Shown here one piece after another: positions 1 to 9,680 of a DNA stretch of 64,000 bases. Below the pieces are notes generated by a model. That model ran no database searches. It worked only from the letters and a program-made list of their open reading frames with translations, and was not told where the DNA came from. The stretch comes from Megascapheus bottae (lineage: Eukaryota > Chordata > Mammalia > Rodentia > Geomyidae): NCBI GenBank assembly GCA_024803745.1, contig JANJXV010000195.1, positions 1-64,000 of the forward strand, given 5' to 3'. Numbering within the stretch: the stretch's first letter is position 1; each line of letters starts with the position of its first letter. Both the position numbers and the translations under genes were made by a program.

Positions 1-75
1 CTTTTCTCTGGAGGTGGAACTAAGGAATCAAACCAGGGTCATTGTGCATGATGGGCCAGCACTCTCCACACCACA
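1..75 (-). repeat. ID-like SINE fragment (minus)
   Basis: Antisense ID-like segment (GAACTAAGGAATCAAACC..GGGTC..TGTGCATG) cut by the window edge. It is diverged. Confidence 0.55.
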
Positions 76-97
76 CTTCTGGCCGCTTTTTTTCTGC

Positions 98-200
98 TCT
101 TGTGAGACAAGGTCTTACCATGTAACCCTAGCTGCTTTGAACCAATGATCCTCTGGCCTGTGTCTCCCAACTGAAAAAACTATAGGCAGTGCCACTATGC
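98..200 (-). repeat. B1-like SINE fragment (minus)
   Basis: GAGACAAGGTCTTACCATGTAACCC is the antisense of a 7SL/B1 monomer. Old and diverged. The rest of 200-848 holds no recognisable exon, only GC-moderate unique DNA. Confidence 0.55.
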
Positions 201-848
201 TTGATAAAATAAATAAACAAATACTCTGCCTGAAATACACCTTCGCTCCTGTGACTCACAACAACTTGAGGACCACCTGTCTTCCTCAGTACTCCCCTGG
301 CCTGCAAACAGCATCCATTCCCAGATGAGCGCAGTGCTCAGAGGAGGCAGACCTCACTGCATGAGACGCTGCCCTTCCTCAGCCAGTGTGCACCCAGCAC
401 AGCTGCTCACCTCACCCCACAGTGGAAGCCAGCAAGAGACCCAGTCACTGGCCTTGGTTGGTAAGAACCTGGACCTGGAGAATTCTTGAGTAGGTGCCAT
501 CTAACAGCTGAGGGGTTAGAGCAGCTGAGCACTGCAGATCTCAGACAAAAGCCATGAGTGTGCCAGGGCTGCACACAGGCCCTTGAAACCCTAGGAGTAG
601 GCGTGTGTCGTAGAGAGCTGGTCTAAAACTGGAGAGAAAACCCCACCCACCACCAACCCACCACCACCTGTCCCCGCACTCTCCCTGCCCTTCTGCTCTC
701 AGTGAAGCTACATGGGAAGCCCAGGGATCCTGGCACCAGCCCCACCTGAACCCCACCCCACCACGCATCATGAAGAGCACTGAAGGTGTCTGGGATGCCT
801 TGGCTAGGAAACCCACAGTGGAAGTATTTGAATCTGGGGTGTGAGTAC

Positions 849-944
849 CTGGTTTCCACGTGTCTTCATCCCACAGTTATCACAGAACCACTTGCTTCTG
901 CTGGCTAAGTCCCTAGGGTGGAAAAAGCAGTGCAGGATGTCTTC
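849..944 (-). CDS. USP18: USP18 internal exon (32 codons)
   Basis: Minus-strand bases 944 to 849 give 32 codons starting EDILHCFFHPRDLASRSKWF and continuing CDNCGMKTRGNQ, matching the human EDALHCFFQPRELSSKSKCF region. The FCDNC pair is the second half of the zinc-ribbon-like motif. The acceptor AG (946-945) has a weak pyrimidine tract; the donor is GTACTC, a weak but GT-bearing site. The phase fits the 49-codon exon. The next exon (the VLKLTHLPQTL region) is not found before the window edge. Confidence 0.82.
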
Positions 945-1314
945 CTTCCCGGTGGAGGGGAACAGGGACAGGCAATGTTAGCAGACCCCTTCCATCAAGA
1001 AAGCAGCCCGCCCCCGAGGGTGAGGGTTCAAGCTTTGCTTCCACTTTCCCCCGCAGTCTTCTAAATGGCCCCTACCTCTACTGCTACATGTGCCAGGATC
1101 TTCCATGAATAGGAGGGGAAAAAAACGGGAGAGGCCCTTGTTAGTAGAACAGTATAAGAAAAGTAGAAATAGGAGAGAGAACTTTTTCTGGTCAATGAAA
1201 TTGACCCTCTAGAGCTATGCAAGTGAAACAGAATTATTTTTGATATCAAGGGGAAGTGATGCAAACAACAGGGCACTGGCAAAGTGGAACGTGCGGATTC
1301 ACCAGGTCTCTCAC

Positions 1315-1461
1315 CAGCGTTTTCAGAGGTTTTGAGTCCATGTCACACAGAGGAAGAGGGAGGGTCAGCACACAGCTGGTCCTACTGCTCTCTCCCGTAC
1401 AGGTGAGGCAAACCAAGGAAACCTTGACCTGCATCGTGTACAGAGCCTGCAGCTTCTCCAC
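1315..1461 (-). CDS. USP18: USP18 internal exon (49 codons) with a displaced 3' splice site
   Basis: The 49-codon stretch begins VEKLQALYTMQVKVSLVCLT and ends MDSKPLKTL, matching the USP18 finger region; the CLTC pair corresponds to a zinc-ribbon-like CxxC. Donor GTGAGA follows at 1314-1309. The expected exon start GTG at 1461 is preceded by AA rather than AG (..CTTACAA|GTGGAG). The only AG lies one base inside, giving TGGAG and shifting the frame. Either the acceptor AG mutated to AA, or one G was lost at the upstream donor. The reading frame inside the exon is otherwise clean. Confidence 0.82.
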
Positions 1462-1671
1462 TTGTAAGAAGGAGCCAAGGACAGGTTAGGCTGGTGTCCA
1501 GAGCTGGACCTGTTAGACTGCCTGGCCCCTCACGCTGGTTGCCCTGCACACAAGGGTGCAGTGGGTGGGGGGAAGAACACCTGGTTTCTGAGGAACCCTC
1601 GCTGCACGTGGCATAAACAATGGTGAGAGACTTCTACAGGTCCTCTGACTGCTCCAGCTTCAGGCGCTTAC

Positions 1672-1752
1672 CAAGTCCACATCAGATATTTGATCCTTAA
1701 TTAGGTTCCAGAACATGAGGTAAAGCTGAGCGGCATCATTGCTGGACAAACA
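1672..1752 (-). CDS. USP18: USP18 internal exon (27 codons)
   Basis: Reading the minus strand, a good pyrimidine tract and acceptor (..TTTCTAACCAG) precede 81 bases, followed by donor GTAAGC. The 27 codons read CLSSNDAAQLYLMFWNLIKD... and end in QISDVDL, close to the human USP18 segment HDAAQLYLKLWNLIKDQITD. There is no internal stop. The first residues (CLSS) differ from the usual FVQH. The donor leaves the exon ending in codon TTG with no spare base, which does not fit the next exon's start. Confidence 0.82.
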
Positions 1753-2439
1753 CTGGTTAGAAAGAAGTAACAGCACAGTAGTGAGGGCACTGGAGACGTC
1801 CCAGGACCAGACGCCCTGGCTGCACCAACACTCACCACTTTACTTTTACTCTCTTTCCCCAACTCTGCCAAAGGTCAGTATGTACTACCCATGAGCCGCT
1901 CAGGACACGAAAGTATTCTTGGTCCTGAATTGGACAGCTCCTCTTAAACTTATGACACCAGAGTGGAACAGGGGTCAAAGTCTGCAGCCCATCCGCTCTA
2001 CATGCTCTAAAGGATCTGTTAAACTGGCAGCCTAGATGGAAAGGGAAAAGCCCGCCACAGAATAGCCAGAGCAGGAACTGGGTCAACTGCAGGATCCAGG
2101 AGAGGCAGAACACGTTCTGACACGCCAGCTGTGTTCTCAGACATCACCAGCAGCACCAGCAGCTGCCTGGCAGGGCCAGGGTGGACACACTGGGTTCCAG
2201 GAGGACAGACCACCTCCAGGGATGTCTACTGCATGGGGCCAGACACACCTCACCCCAGCAGCTGCCCTTGCTCCCTGACCACAGGACTCTGCACCTGGGG
2301 CACGCCTAATCACACCAGAACTCCGAAAGGACCCAGAAACTACAACACCGCATCTAAAGTCTTGCTGATAGAGCCAACACACATTCATTCTCAGAAAGAC
2401 AAAAAACAAAAAAATACCTTTTTTTTATATATATATACT
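1753..2439. other. Unique DNA upstream of the USP18 exons; no exon recognised
   Basis: SINE-free, moderately GC-rich. I looked on the minus strand for the preceding USP18 exon (region ending LQKCNVPL) and did not find it here. Open frames in both strands show no family resemblance. Confidence 0.5.
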
Positions 2440-2653
2440 GGTTCGGCAGGCTGAGTCAGGGCCTGGGTACTGGCCTTGAGGTTTTTAGCTCAAGGCTAGT
2501 ACTCTACAACTAGAGCTACAGCTCCATTTCCAGGCTCTTTTTGGTAGTTAATTGGAGCTGAGTCTCATGGACTCTCTTACCCAGCTGATTTCAAATGATG
2601 ATCCTAACATCTCAACCTCCCAAGTAGCTAGAATTACAGGCGTGAGCCATAGG
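2440..2653 (-). repeat. B1-dID-type SINE (minus)
   Basis: Antisense ID half (..GCTCAAGGCTAGTACTCTAC..) followed by antisense 7SL/B1 part (AGTAGCTAGAATTACAGGCGTGAGCC). An AT run precedes it as the tail. Confidence 0.75.
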
Positions 2654-2865
2654 TGTCTGACTTTCTTTTTAATGTTTTACCCTTTATCCCTTTTTAAATT
2701 GTCATTCTCTGTAGTTTTTCTTTTCACTTTACCTGTCTCACACTTACAAAGCATTCTACTATACATTTATTCTACCTTTTTTTCCTTCTTTATCCCTAGC
2801 TTTTCTTGCCCTAGCAATTCTTTACTTATTTTGGGTATGTGTATGTGTGTGAGAGAGAGAGGCAT

Positions 2866-3082
2866 GGGAGTTGAACTCTGGGCCTGGGCACTGTCCCTGA
2901 GCTCTTCAGCTCAAAGCTAGTGCTCTACCACTTGAGCCACAGCCCTACTTCCAGTTTTCTGGTGGTTAATTGGAAGTAAGAGTCCCATGGACTTTCATGC
3001 CTGGACTGGCTCTGAATAGCGATCCTCAGATCTCAGCCTCCTGATTACCTAGAATTACATGCATGAGCCCCTGGCACCCAGT
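2866..3082 (-). repeat. B1-dID-type SINE (minus)
   Basis: TTGAACTCTGGGCCTGGGCA through CATGAGCCCCTGGCACCC, the full antisense fused SINE. A short GT/GA microsatellite (2836-2862) lies at its tail side. Confidence 0.78.
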
Positions 3083-3215
3083 CATCTTTTATTCCTCCAG
3101 TCTCCTACTGTATTATATAAGAACATCAGTTCTCACATACCAACTGAACTTTACTTATTGTAAATATTTGGTTAGTTGTTGAATCAATGAGATTGTTAGT
3201 ACTAAGTTATATCAG

Positions 3216-3389
3216 AGCCGGGAGTTTGGCCTAGTGGTAGAGTGCTTGCCTAGAATACACAAAGACCTTGCTACCACATACATAGAAAAAGCCGGAAGTG
3301 GTGCTGAGGCTCAAGTGGTAGAGCTCTAGCCTTCAGAAAGTCCAAGGACAGTGCTCAGGTCCTGAGTTCAAGCCCAGGACTGGTAAAAA
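3216..3389 (+). repeat. Dimeric ID-like SINE (plus)
   Basis: Starts GCCGGGAGTTTGGCCTAGTG and contains both tRNA-like halves, ending CCCAGGACTGGTAAAAAT. The first half has lost its B-box sequence. Confidence 0.82.
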
Positions 3390-3501
3390 TTTGGATTGTC
3401 AACCCAGATAATAACCATTTCTGTCAGAATACTAATTTTCAATGGAAATTTTTCAGACAACCAAAATCCCAAACTACAAATTGAGTTTAAATGAGTAAAT
3501 C

Positions 3502-3732
3502 TTTTTTTTTTCTTGAACTCAGGGCCCGGACATTCACGCTCATTGAGCCTTTCTTCTCAAGGCTAGCACTCTACACTGGAGCCACAGCACCACTTACAGC
3601 TTCTTCTGAGTAGTTCATTGGAGATAAAGTGTCTCACTGGGACTTTTCTGCCTGGGCTGGCTTTGATCCGTGATCCTCAGATCTCAGCCTCCTGAGTAGG
3701 TAAGATTGCAGGCATGAGCCACAGGCACACAG
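3502..3732 (-). repeat. B1-dID-type SINE (minus) with target duplication
   Basis: Poly-T start, antisense ID and B1 parts, end at CACAGCT. It is flanked by GAGTAAATCTT and GAGCAAATCTT, a target-site duplication with one change. Confidence 0.82.
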
Positions 3733-3929
3733 CTGAGCAAATCTTAACATAGGAACACAGCAGGTATGAAAAGACATGACACCTCAAAAAAGTCAACAGT
3801 CACACACAAAGGATCAGAATCACAGTGAAATAGAGGAGGACCGAATCACTGATCTGAAGTGATGATAGAATGAGCAATGAGAATTGATCATTCTCAATGG
3901 CATCAGAGAATACTGCCCATCTGAACCTT

Positions 3930-4070
3930 CTCTCCTCCTCCATCTCCCCTCCCCTCAGCTGCCCCTCCTCCCTCTTCTCCCTCACTCCCTCACTCCCTCA
4001 CTCTCTTCTTCTCCCCTTACCTTTCCTCTACCTCCTACAATTTCTCTCTGGCTTCCACCCTCTTTAGATA
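3930..4070. repeat. Pyrimidine-rich low-complexity tract
   Basis: CTCCTCC/CCCTCACT runs on the plus strand (for example three CACTCCCT steps near 3985). It resembles in composition, not in unit, the large array further right. Confidence 0.6.
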
Positions 4071-4305
4071 AGCAGACAGGAGCCACTGCTTAGAGGAGTA
4101 TCTTACATGGCACATTGTATTTCTGGAGACAGTATGCAGGGACAGTGTGAAGGAGGGCAAGTCCAGGCACACTGGTTCCTGTGCATGTATGAAAAGAGAG
4201 TAAGGAAGCCTGCTATTGTTTAAAATGAGGGAGAGCATAAGAAAAGGAATAAAAGAGGTAAATCTGACCAAACTATATTAAGTATGGTAATGCCATAATG
4301 ACACC

Positions 4306-4490
4306 TTTTTTTTTTGCCAATCCTGGACTTCTCAGGGCCTGAGCACTGTCCTTGGACTGTCTCAAGGCTCTACCACTTGAGCCTCAGCACTATTTCTGGC
4401 TTTTTCTAAGTATGTGGTACCAAGGAATCGAACCTGGGTCTTTGTGCATGCTAGGCAAGCACTCTACCACTAGGCCAAACTCCCGGCCCC
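4306..4490 (-). repeat. Dimeric ID-like SINE (minus) with target duplication
   Basis: TTTTTTTGCCAATCCTGGAC to CCAAACTCCCGGCCCC, flanked by exact AATGACACCTTTT copies. A clean insertion. Confidence 0.88.
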
Positions 4491-4540
4491 AATGACACCT
4501 TTTTGTACAATGAAAATACACTAATAAAAAGGTAGAAATG

Positions 4541-4715
4541 GCTGGGCATGTGGCTTACGCCTACAATACTAGCTATTCAGGAGGCTGAGATCTGAGGACC
4601 AAGGTTCAAAGCCAGCCCGGGCACAAAAGGACCTGACACTCAAGGGGGTGGTAGCCTTGAGCTGAAGAGCTTTGAGATAACACCCAGGCCAAGTTCAAGC
4701 CCTATGACCTAGGGG
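4541..4715 (+). repeat. B1-dID-type SINE (plus), internally shortened
   Basis: Starts GCTGGGCATGTGGCTTACGC and passes from the B1 part into a shortened ID part ending CAAGCCCTATGACCTAG. Confidence 0.78.
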
Positions 4716-4807
4716 GAGAAAAAGGTTAAAATGAGAAGATAATAAATTAACTCATTATTTATTAATATTTGTCTTGAATATTCAGTTCTTTACAATGACT
4801 TCGAGGA

Positions 4808-4977
4808 TTTTTTTTTCTTTTTCCAGTACTGGATCTTGAACTCAGGGCCTGGGCACTGTCCTTGGGCTTTCTAAAGACTAGTCTCTACCACTTGAGCCAC
4901 AGTGCCACTTCCAGCTTTTTCTGTGTATGGAACCCAGGGCTTCATGGATGCTAGGCAAGCACTCTACCACTAGGCCA
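4808..4977 (-). repeat. Dimeric ID-like SINE (minus)
   Basis: Poly-T, CCAGTACTGGATCTTGAAC.. to ..CACTCTACCACTAGGCCAG. Confidence 0.8.
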
Positions 4978-4989
4978 GAAATTTCCAGA

Positions 4990-5565
4990 AAAAGAATCTT
5001 TTTCAGAAGATTCTGGGCCTACAGATATAACAGGAAAGGAAGTCAGGATTCTTCTGAGGCCCCACTTCAGAAAGGAAGCTGATCCCTCAGGGGACCAGCC
5101 CCTCCCGCAAATATTTTTCACATACCACACCTTCTGCCGCTCTTGAGAGATGATCCACGTAGAACCAGATCACCAAGTGTCTGGGTCACCCTGGCAGGCG
5201 CCATGCTTCTGTAGGGAAGAGTACAGGCTTTTAAACAGGATGACACAGTCCAGGGGAACCACAATTCGATCCCCACAGCTTCATCCTCACCTATCTAGCT
5301 TCTTTGTAGGTATATTTGCAACCTTGAGAGTACAGATGGACTTTAGCCAAAGCTAGGACCCTTGTTTTGAACTTTAAATTGTGTGCTTAGACAACGGTCT
5401 TCAAATCTAGGCTTTGCTGTCAGAGAACATGGACTTTTTGCATAATAAGCTGTATACATAGGATGAAGACAAAGGCAGCAGAGGGGAGGGGGATGGACAA
5501 ATCCTGGGGCACAAGACCGAAAGGAAGGCACGGGGAAGGGCCGAGCTAGTAATCCAAGGTTCCGG
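4990..5565. other. Unique DNA left of the G-rich array
   Basis: No SINE and no gene recognised. A minus-strand acceptor-like CCCTACAG with an ATG after it near 5215 was examined but gave no recognisable protein. Confidence 0.45.
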
Positions 5566-6252
5566 GACGGACCTGGACGGAGTCGGGGACGGGGATGGAC
5601 AGGGACGGGGACGGGGACGGACAGGGACGGGGGCGGGGACGGGGACGGGGTCGGGGACGGGGACGGGGTCGGGGACGGGGACCGACGGGGACGGGGACGG
5701 ACGGGGACGGGGACGGGGAAGGGGACGGGGACGGGGACGGGGCCGGGGACGGGGTCGGGGACTGGGACCGACGGGGACTGGGACGGGGACGGGGCCGGGG
5801 ACGGGGTCGGGGACGGGGCCGGGGACGGGGACGGGGGCGGGGGCGGGGACGGGGACGGGGACGGGGACGGGGGCGGGGACGGGGACGGGGACGGGGGCGG
5901 GGGCGGGGACGGGGACGGGGACGGGGGCGGGGACGGGGACGGGGGCGGGGACGGGGGCGGGGGCGGGGACGGGGACGGGGCCGGGGGCGGGGGCGGGGGC
6001 GGGGGCGGGGGCGGGGGCGGGGGCGGGGATGGGGGCGGGGACGGGGACGGGGTCGGGGAAGGGGACTGGGAAGGGGCCGGGGACGGGGCCGGGTCGGGGC
6101 CGGGGCCGGGGCCGGGGCCGGGGCCGGGGACGGGGTCGGGGACGGGGACCGACGGGGACGGGGACGGGGACGGGGACGGGGGCGGGGACGGGGACGGGGT
6201 CGGGGAAGGGGACTGGGAAGGGGACGGGGCCGGGGCCGGGGCCGGGGGCCTC
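5566..6252. repeat. G-rich hexamer array (GGGGAC/GGGGCC/GGGGTC)
   Basis: About 680 bp of near-perfect hexamers, G-rich on the plus strand: GGGGAC dominates with GGGGCC, GGGGTC, GGGGGC and GGGAAG variants. Blocks repeat at a larger scale; GGGGTCGGGGAAGGGGACTG occurs near 6050 and again near 6198. G4 runs every 6 bp make the plus strand strongly quadruplex-prone. It has no stops in several frames because of composition (Gly-Arg, Gly-Thr, Gly-Asp on plus; Pro-Arg and Pro-Val on minus). I do not regard these as genes. Confidence 0.93.
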
Positions 6253-6408
6253 CCCTCGGCCTCCCCCCCTCGTAGGCCTCAGGACATGGTGGTGAGAAGC
6301 TCCGTCTGTAAATGGTTTCAGGGGTTCCTTCAAAATCCTCTACCAAACCATCCGCGCCATGGAAATCCTTTCTTGTTGGAAACAAGCTTAAAGAGAGAAA
6401 GACACCGC

Positions 6409-6572
6409 GGCCAGCAGCGGGGGGAGTGCCCGCCTAGCGCGGGAGACCCGGGTTCGATTCCTGGGCTCCACACACACACAGAAAAGAGCTGGAAGTGGGG
6501 CTGAGGCTCGAGTGCTGGAGCTCGGCCTTGAGAAAGTCCAAGGATGGGGCTCGAGCCCAGGACGGGGAAAAA
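6409..6572 (+). repeat. Dimeric ID-like SINE (plus), GC-rich variant
   Basis: Contains GGGAGACCCGGGTTCGATTC, an intact tRNA-like B box, and the second half GTGGGGCTGAGGCTCGAGTG. It is GC-richer than the other copies, probably from its setting beside the hexamer array. An ACACAC run joins the halves. Confidence 0.75.
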
Positions 6573-6667
6573 GACCCTATGCAAGGTACAATTCGGTGGC
6601 TTCTGCTTGAGAACTGCCTTCTGAACCTTGCAGCTTCGACAGTTTTCCGTTTTGTTTTGTTGCTTTT

Positions 6668-6880
6668 GGGCAGCCGGGGGACTTGAACTCTGGGCCTGGT
6701 TGCTGTCCCCGAGCTCTTCAGCTCAATGGCACCGCCCTACCCCGTGAGCCACAGCCCCAGCTGGGATTTTCTGGTGGTTGACTGAAGATACGAGTCTCAC
6801 AGACTTTAGTCCCGGGCTGGCTTTGAGCTGTGATCTTCTGAGTAGCTAGGATTACAGGCGTGAGCCTCCGCGCCCAGCTT
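6668..6880 (-). repeat. B1-dID-type SINE (minus)
   Basis: GACTTGAACTCTGGGCCTGG through GATTACAGGCGTGAGCCTCC. Confidence 0.82.
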
Positions 6881-6884
6881 CGTG

Positions 6885-7576
6885 ATTTCTTTTTGTGTCA
6901 GCATTGCATCGTTTTGTGTTATTGACTTTGGTGTTTTCAAAAACACTTGTTTAAAACTTAAAACATCCATAGAAGTTTCTTGCATTTGATGAGGCTGTAT
7001 ATACATTCATATTCAAGAATATATCTTTTGCCTGCATACCTAAGGACTTAAATAGAAATTTGAGAACTTAACCTTAAATTTATACTCATCTATTAATACA
7101 TTTTCATAAACAATATCGGTTCGTGGCATGTTGTTTAAAATGTTATCATTAAGTAGCTGTACAAAGAGCATATAATTCTGTAAGTCATATTATAAGTAAA
7201 AGGCATCTTGGCAGGTGACAGCCTTTCCATTGTTCTCTGCCATTATTCCCACTCCTATCTATACCCTCAAGTTACATAGTTCACGTTTTACATAAGGTTC
7301 ATTGACTATGGCTCTACTTGTTCACCCTCCCTTCCTTGATTTGTGTGGCCCTCCTTTGCTGTCCTCTCCAACATGTTTCAGTTTCCTCATATTCATTCTG
7401 ATAAATAGTTCATTAGATAGTTGCTCGGGAGAATTACATTTTTGGACTCTTCCACCTAGATATACCATCCTTTAGTCAGTTTGTGTGTATACACATAAAA
7501 CATATGCCTATATGCATATGCTATCATGTATGTTTGTATTTTAGAACTACTTTTTATGTGAGCAAGCATATGTGAT
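6885..7576. other. AT-rich DNA without recognised features
   Basis: No exon, SINE or array seen. Parts near 7200-7400 may be old L1 sequence but are too diverged for me to call. Confidence 0.4.
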
Positions 7577-7646
7577 GTGCCAGGTGCTGGTGGTTCATGC
7601 CTCTAATCCTAGCTACTCAGGAGACTGAGATCTGAGGATCATGGTT
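7577..7646 (+). repeat. B1 half of a B1-dID SINE (plus)
   Basis: GCCAGGTGCTGGTGGTTCATGCC.. ends abruptly at GAGGATCATGGTTA, so only the 7SL-derived part remains. Confidence 0.75.
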
Positions 7647-7654
7647 ATTTGCAT

Positions 7655-7985
7655 GACTCAATCATCCCTTGTAGGGCATCTGTGCTAGTTCTATACCTTG
7701 GCTATCTGTCATGAATAGTGACATAATGAACATGGATGTGCAAGTGCCTTTACTATATCCTGACTTGCAATGTTTAAGGTAGATGCCCAAAAGTGGTATT
7801 GTTAAGTCATAGAAAAGTTCTATATTTAGTTTGTTGAGGAATCTGCAAGCTGCCTTCCAGAGTGGATACACTAGTTTATATCCCCTACAAAAGTGCATCA
7901 GCATTCCTTTTTGCCACAGAATCACCATTAAGATTCTTACTATTTGTTTTCTCTATGCTGCCCAATCTGAGGTGAGATGAAATCG
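7655..7985 (-). mobile_element. L1 ORF2 C-terminal fragment (minus)
   Basis: The minus strand reads PLWKAACRFLNKLNIELFYD and then IPLLGIYLK.., the well-known C-terminal region of the L1 ORF2 protein (reverse transcriptase/endonuclease polyprotein). It is a short, dead piece without start or catalytic domains. Confidence 0.85.
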
Positions 7986-7989
7986 AAAT

Positions 7990-8077
7990 ATAGTTTTTTT
8001 ATTAATTTTATTTTGTTGTAAAGGTGATGTACACATGGGTTACAGTTGTTATAACTATACAAGTAAAGAGTTCATTT
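7990..8077 (-). mobile_element. L1 3' terminus (minus)
   Basis: The antisense of TGTACATCACCTTTACAAC.. with an A-rich end at the low-coordinate side, matching the plus-strand L1 3' end seen at 41.2-41.3 kb. Its position and polarity suggest a separate insertion from the ORF2 fragment beside it. Confidence 0.6.
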
Positions 8078-8080
8078 CTT

Positions 8081-8282
8081 TTTTTCTTTTTTTTTGCCAG
8101 TCCTGGACCTTAAACCCAGGGCACTGTCTGTCCTTGGACACTTTTTGCTCAAGACTAGCACTCTGCCACTTGAGCTACAATGCCACTTCAGACTTTTTCT
8201 GTGCATATGGGACTAAGGAGTTGAACCTAGGGCTTTGTGCATGCTAGTTGAGCTCTCGGCTACTAGAGCACACTTCTAGCCA
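8081..8282 (-). repeat. Dimeric ID-like SINE (minus) with target duplication
   Basis: TTTTTTTTGCCAGTCCTGGAC.. to the degraded ..ACTTCTAGCC. Flanks GAGTTCATTTCTT / GAGTACATTTCTT. Confidence 0.8.
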
Positions 8283-8385
8283 TGAGTACATTTCTTATGG
8301 AAGAATGTTATTCCCTCCTTTGTTTTCTCCCAATAAACATATTTTTGATGGATAGGAGTGGTGTGCATTTCCTCCTGTGTTAAGA

Positions 8386-8822
8386 TGCCGGAGTCAGCCG
8401 GCAGCAAACCGGGATTCTTGAAATAGGGGGCAGGGACTTGGAAAAGAAATAGACAAGAGACAAACAGATGGGGTTTGGGAGGACTACAGCCCAACTCAGC
8501 AGCCCAAGAAGGCTGTGAGCTTAAGACTGTAGAACCCTTTATTTCCAAATCAAGGCCTATATACTTTCTTGAAACCAGGGAACTGCCAGGGGTTACATTC
8601 TTACAAAGCAGTAAATCTCAGATCAGTTAAGCAGGACAAGGCCATAAAACAATAGAGTAATAAAGCAATAAATCGATAAGATCAGGGAGCTCACAATACA
8701 GACACTGTAGCTCAAAATTCCTAGGCATGGTGCCATACATGACAGCTCATATCTTTGTGTGGTTATCTTACTGAGTTATGCAGATTCAGGGTCAGTCTGA
8801 CTCCACACTCCGGCTCCCAACA
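8386..8822 (-). mobile_element. Solo LTR of a class II (ERVK/IAP-like) endogenous retrovirus
   Basis: On the minus strand the element starts TGTTGGGAGCCGGAGTGTGG and ends ..GACTCCGGCA, so it has TG..CA termini. It is flanked by an exact 6-bp duplication TTAAGA (8380-8385 and 8823-8828), the class II length. AATAAA (plus-strand TTTATT near 8540) is the LTR polyadenylation signal. No internal retroviral sequence adjoins, so it is a recombined solo LTR. Its opening TGTTGGGAGCC resembles IAP LTRs and, more loosely, the provirus at 36.3-38.8 kb. Confidence 0.85.
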
Positions 8823-8828
8823 TTAAGA

Positions 8829-9020
8829 GGCCATTTTTTTCCCAGAAAAGTCTCTATTGATCCCCCTTTCCCATTTATTTTTGGGTTATTATGGGAGGGG
8901 GGTTAGTTTCTTTACCTAACTGCAAATTCTGGATATTAGGCCCTGTCAAAGGGTAAAGATCTCCTATGCTTTAGGCTGTCATTGTAGTTTAGTAACTACA
9001 TTCTTTGCTGTGCAGAAACT
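8829..9020. other. Short unique stretch
   Basis: Contains a G-run (GGGAGGGGGG near 8895) and nothing else I can name. Confidence 0.35.
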
Positions 9021-9260
9021 TTTTTTTCATTGGTCATCAGTTGTGGGACTTGAACTCTGAGCCTGGGTGTTGTCCCTGAGCTCTTCAGCTCAAGGCTACC
9101 CCCCTACCCTTGAGCCACAGGGCTACTTCCAGCTTTTCTGGTGATTAATTGGAGATGAGTCTCACAGACATGGTAGTGCCCAGGATAGCTTTGAATCACA
9201 ATCTTTGATCTCAGCCTCTTGAGTAGCTAGGATTACAGCTGTGAGCCACCACTCCCTGCT
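9021..9260 (-). repeat. B1-dID-type SINE (minus) with target duplication
   Basis: Antisense fused SINE flanked by exact TGCAGAAACTTTTTT copies. Confidence 0.87.
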
Positions 9261-9351
9261 TGCAGAAACTTTTTTGATGCAATCCCATTTTTATATTTCA
9301 TTGCCAAGTTGTTGGTCCCCTGGAAATCTGCTCAGAAAGTTCCTGTCACGG

Positions 9352-9416
<65 letters not shown>

Positions 9417-9417
9417 G
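9352..9417. repeat. (TG)n microsatellite
   Basis: TG dinucleotides with one TTTG interruption; sits at the tail end of the next SINE. Confidence 0.93.
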
Positions 9418-9418
9418 T

Positions 9419-9643
9419 GTACCAGTCCTAGGGCTTACATTTAAGTCCTAGGCACTGTCTCTGAGCTTTTCTGCCCAAGGCTAGCACTCTATCACTTGAA
9501 CCACAGCTTCCCTTCCACCTTTTAGGTAGTTAATTGGACATGAGTCTCATGGACTTTCCTGTAGGGACTGGATTTGAACCCCAATCCTCAGACCCCAGTT
9601 TCCCAAGTAGCTAGGATTAAAGATGTGAGCCCCAGCATCCAGC
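9419..9643 (-). repeat. B1-dID-type SINE (minus)
   Basis: CCAGTCCTAGGGCTTAC.. to ..GATGTGAGCCCCAGCATCC. Confidence 0.8.
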
Positions 9644-9680
9644 TTTGTCATGACTTATTTTTTAAAAAATTAGCTTTCCA

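Larger units (their letters stand above)
1..1752 (-). other. USP18: USP18-like locus, partial gene or pseudogene running off the left edge
   Basis: Three consecutive minus-strand exons match the middle of USP18, a cysteine isopeptidase of the USP family that removes ISG15 from proteins and also dampens type I interferon signalling at IFNAR2. The exons cover the palm/finger region with its two CxxC pairs. The exons carrying the catalytic Cys (upstream) and catalytic His (downstream) are not seen: the 3' ones would lie left of position 1, and the 5' ones were not found up to 16 kb. The coding frame breaks by one nucleotide at the junction of the first two exons, so loss of function is likely if the bases are right. 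It could instead be a truncated duplicate, as happens to USP18 in human (USP41 and related fragments). Family identity is from remembered similarity; broken status is inference. Confidence 0.8.

Noticed and set aside
5150..5356. A USP18 upstream exon (acceptor-like CCCTACAG and an ATG on the minus strand)
   Set aside because: The translated sequence does not resemble the USP18 N-terminus or its catalytic Cys region.
5407..6385. Arg-Pro, Pro-Val and Gly-Arg repeat proteins across the hexamer array
   Set aside because: They are translations of a simple repeat in several overlapping frames on both strands.
6409..6572. A functional tRNA gene (intact B box GGTTCGATTC)
   Set aside because: It is the first half of a dimeric ID-like SINE; the anticodon arm cannot be folded and the second half and tail are present.
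7662..7928. A short host protein-coding gene
   Set aside because: The reading frame is the C-terminal end of L1 ORF2.
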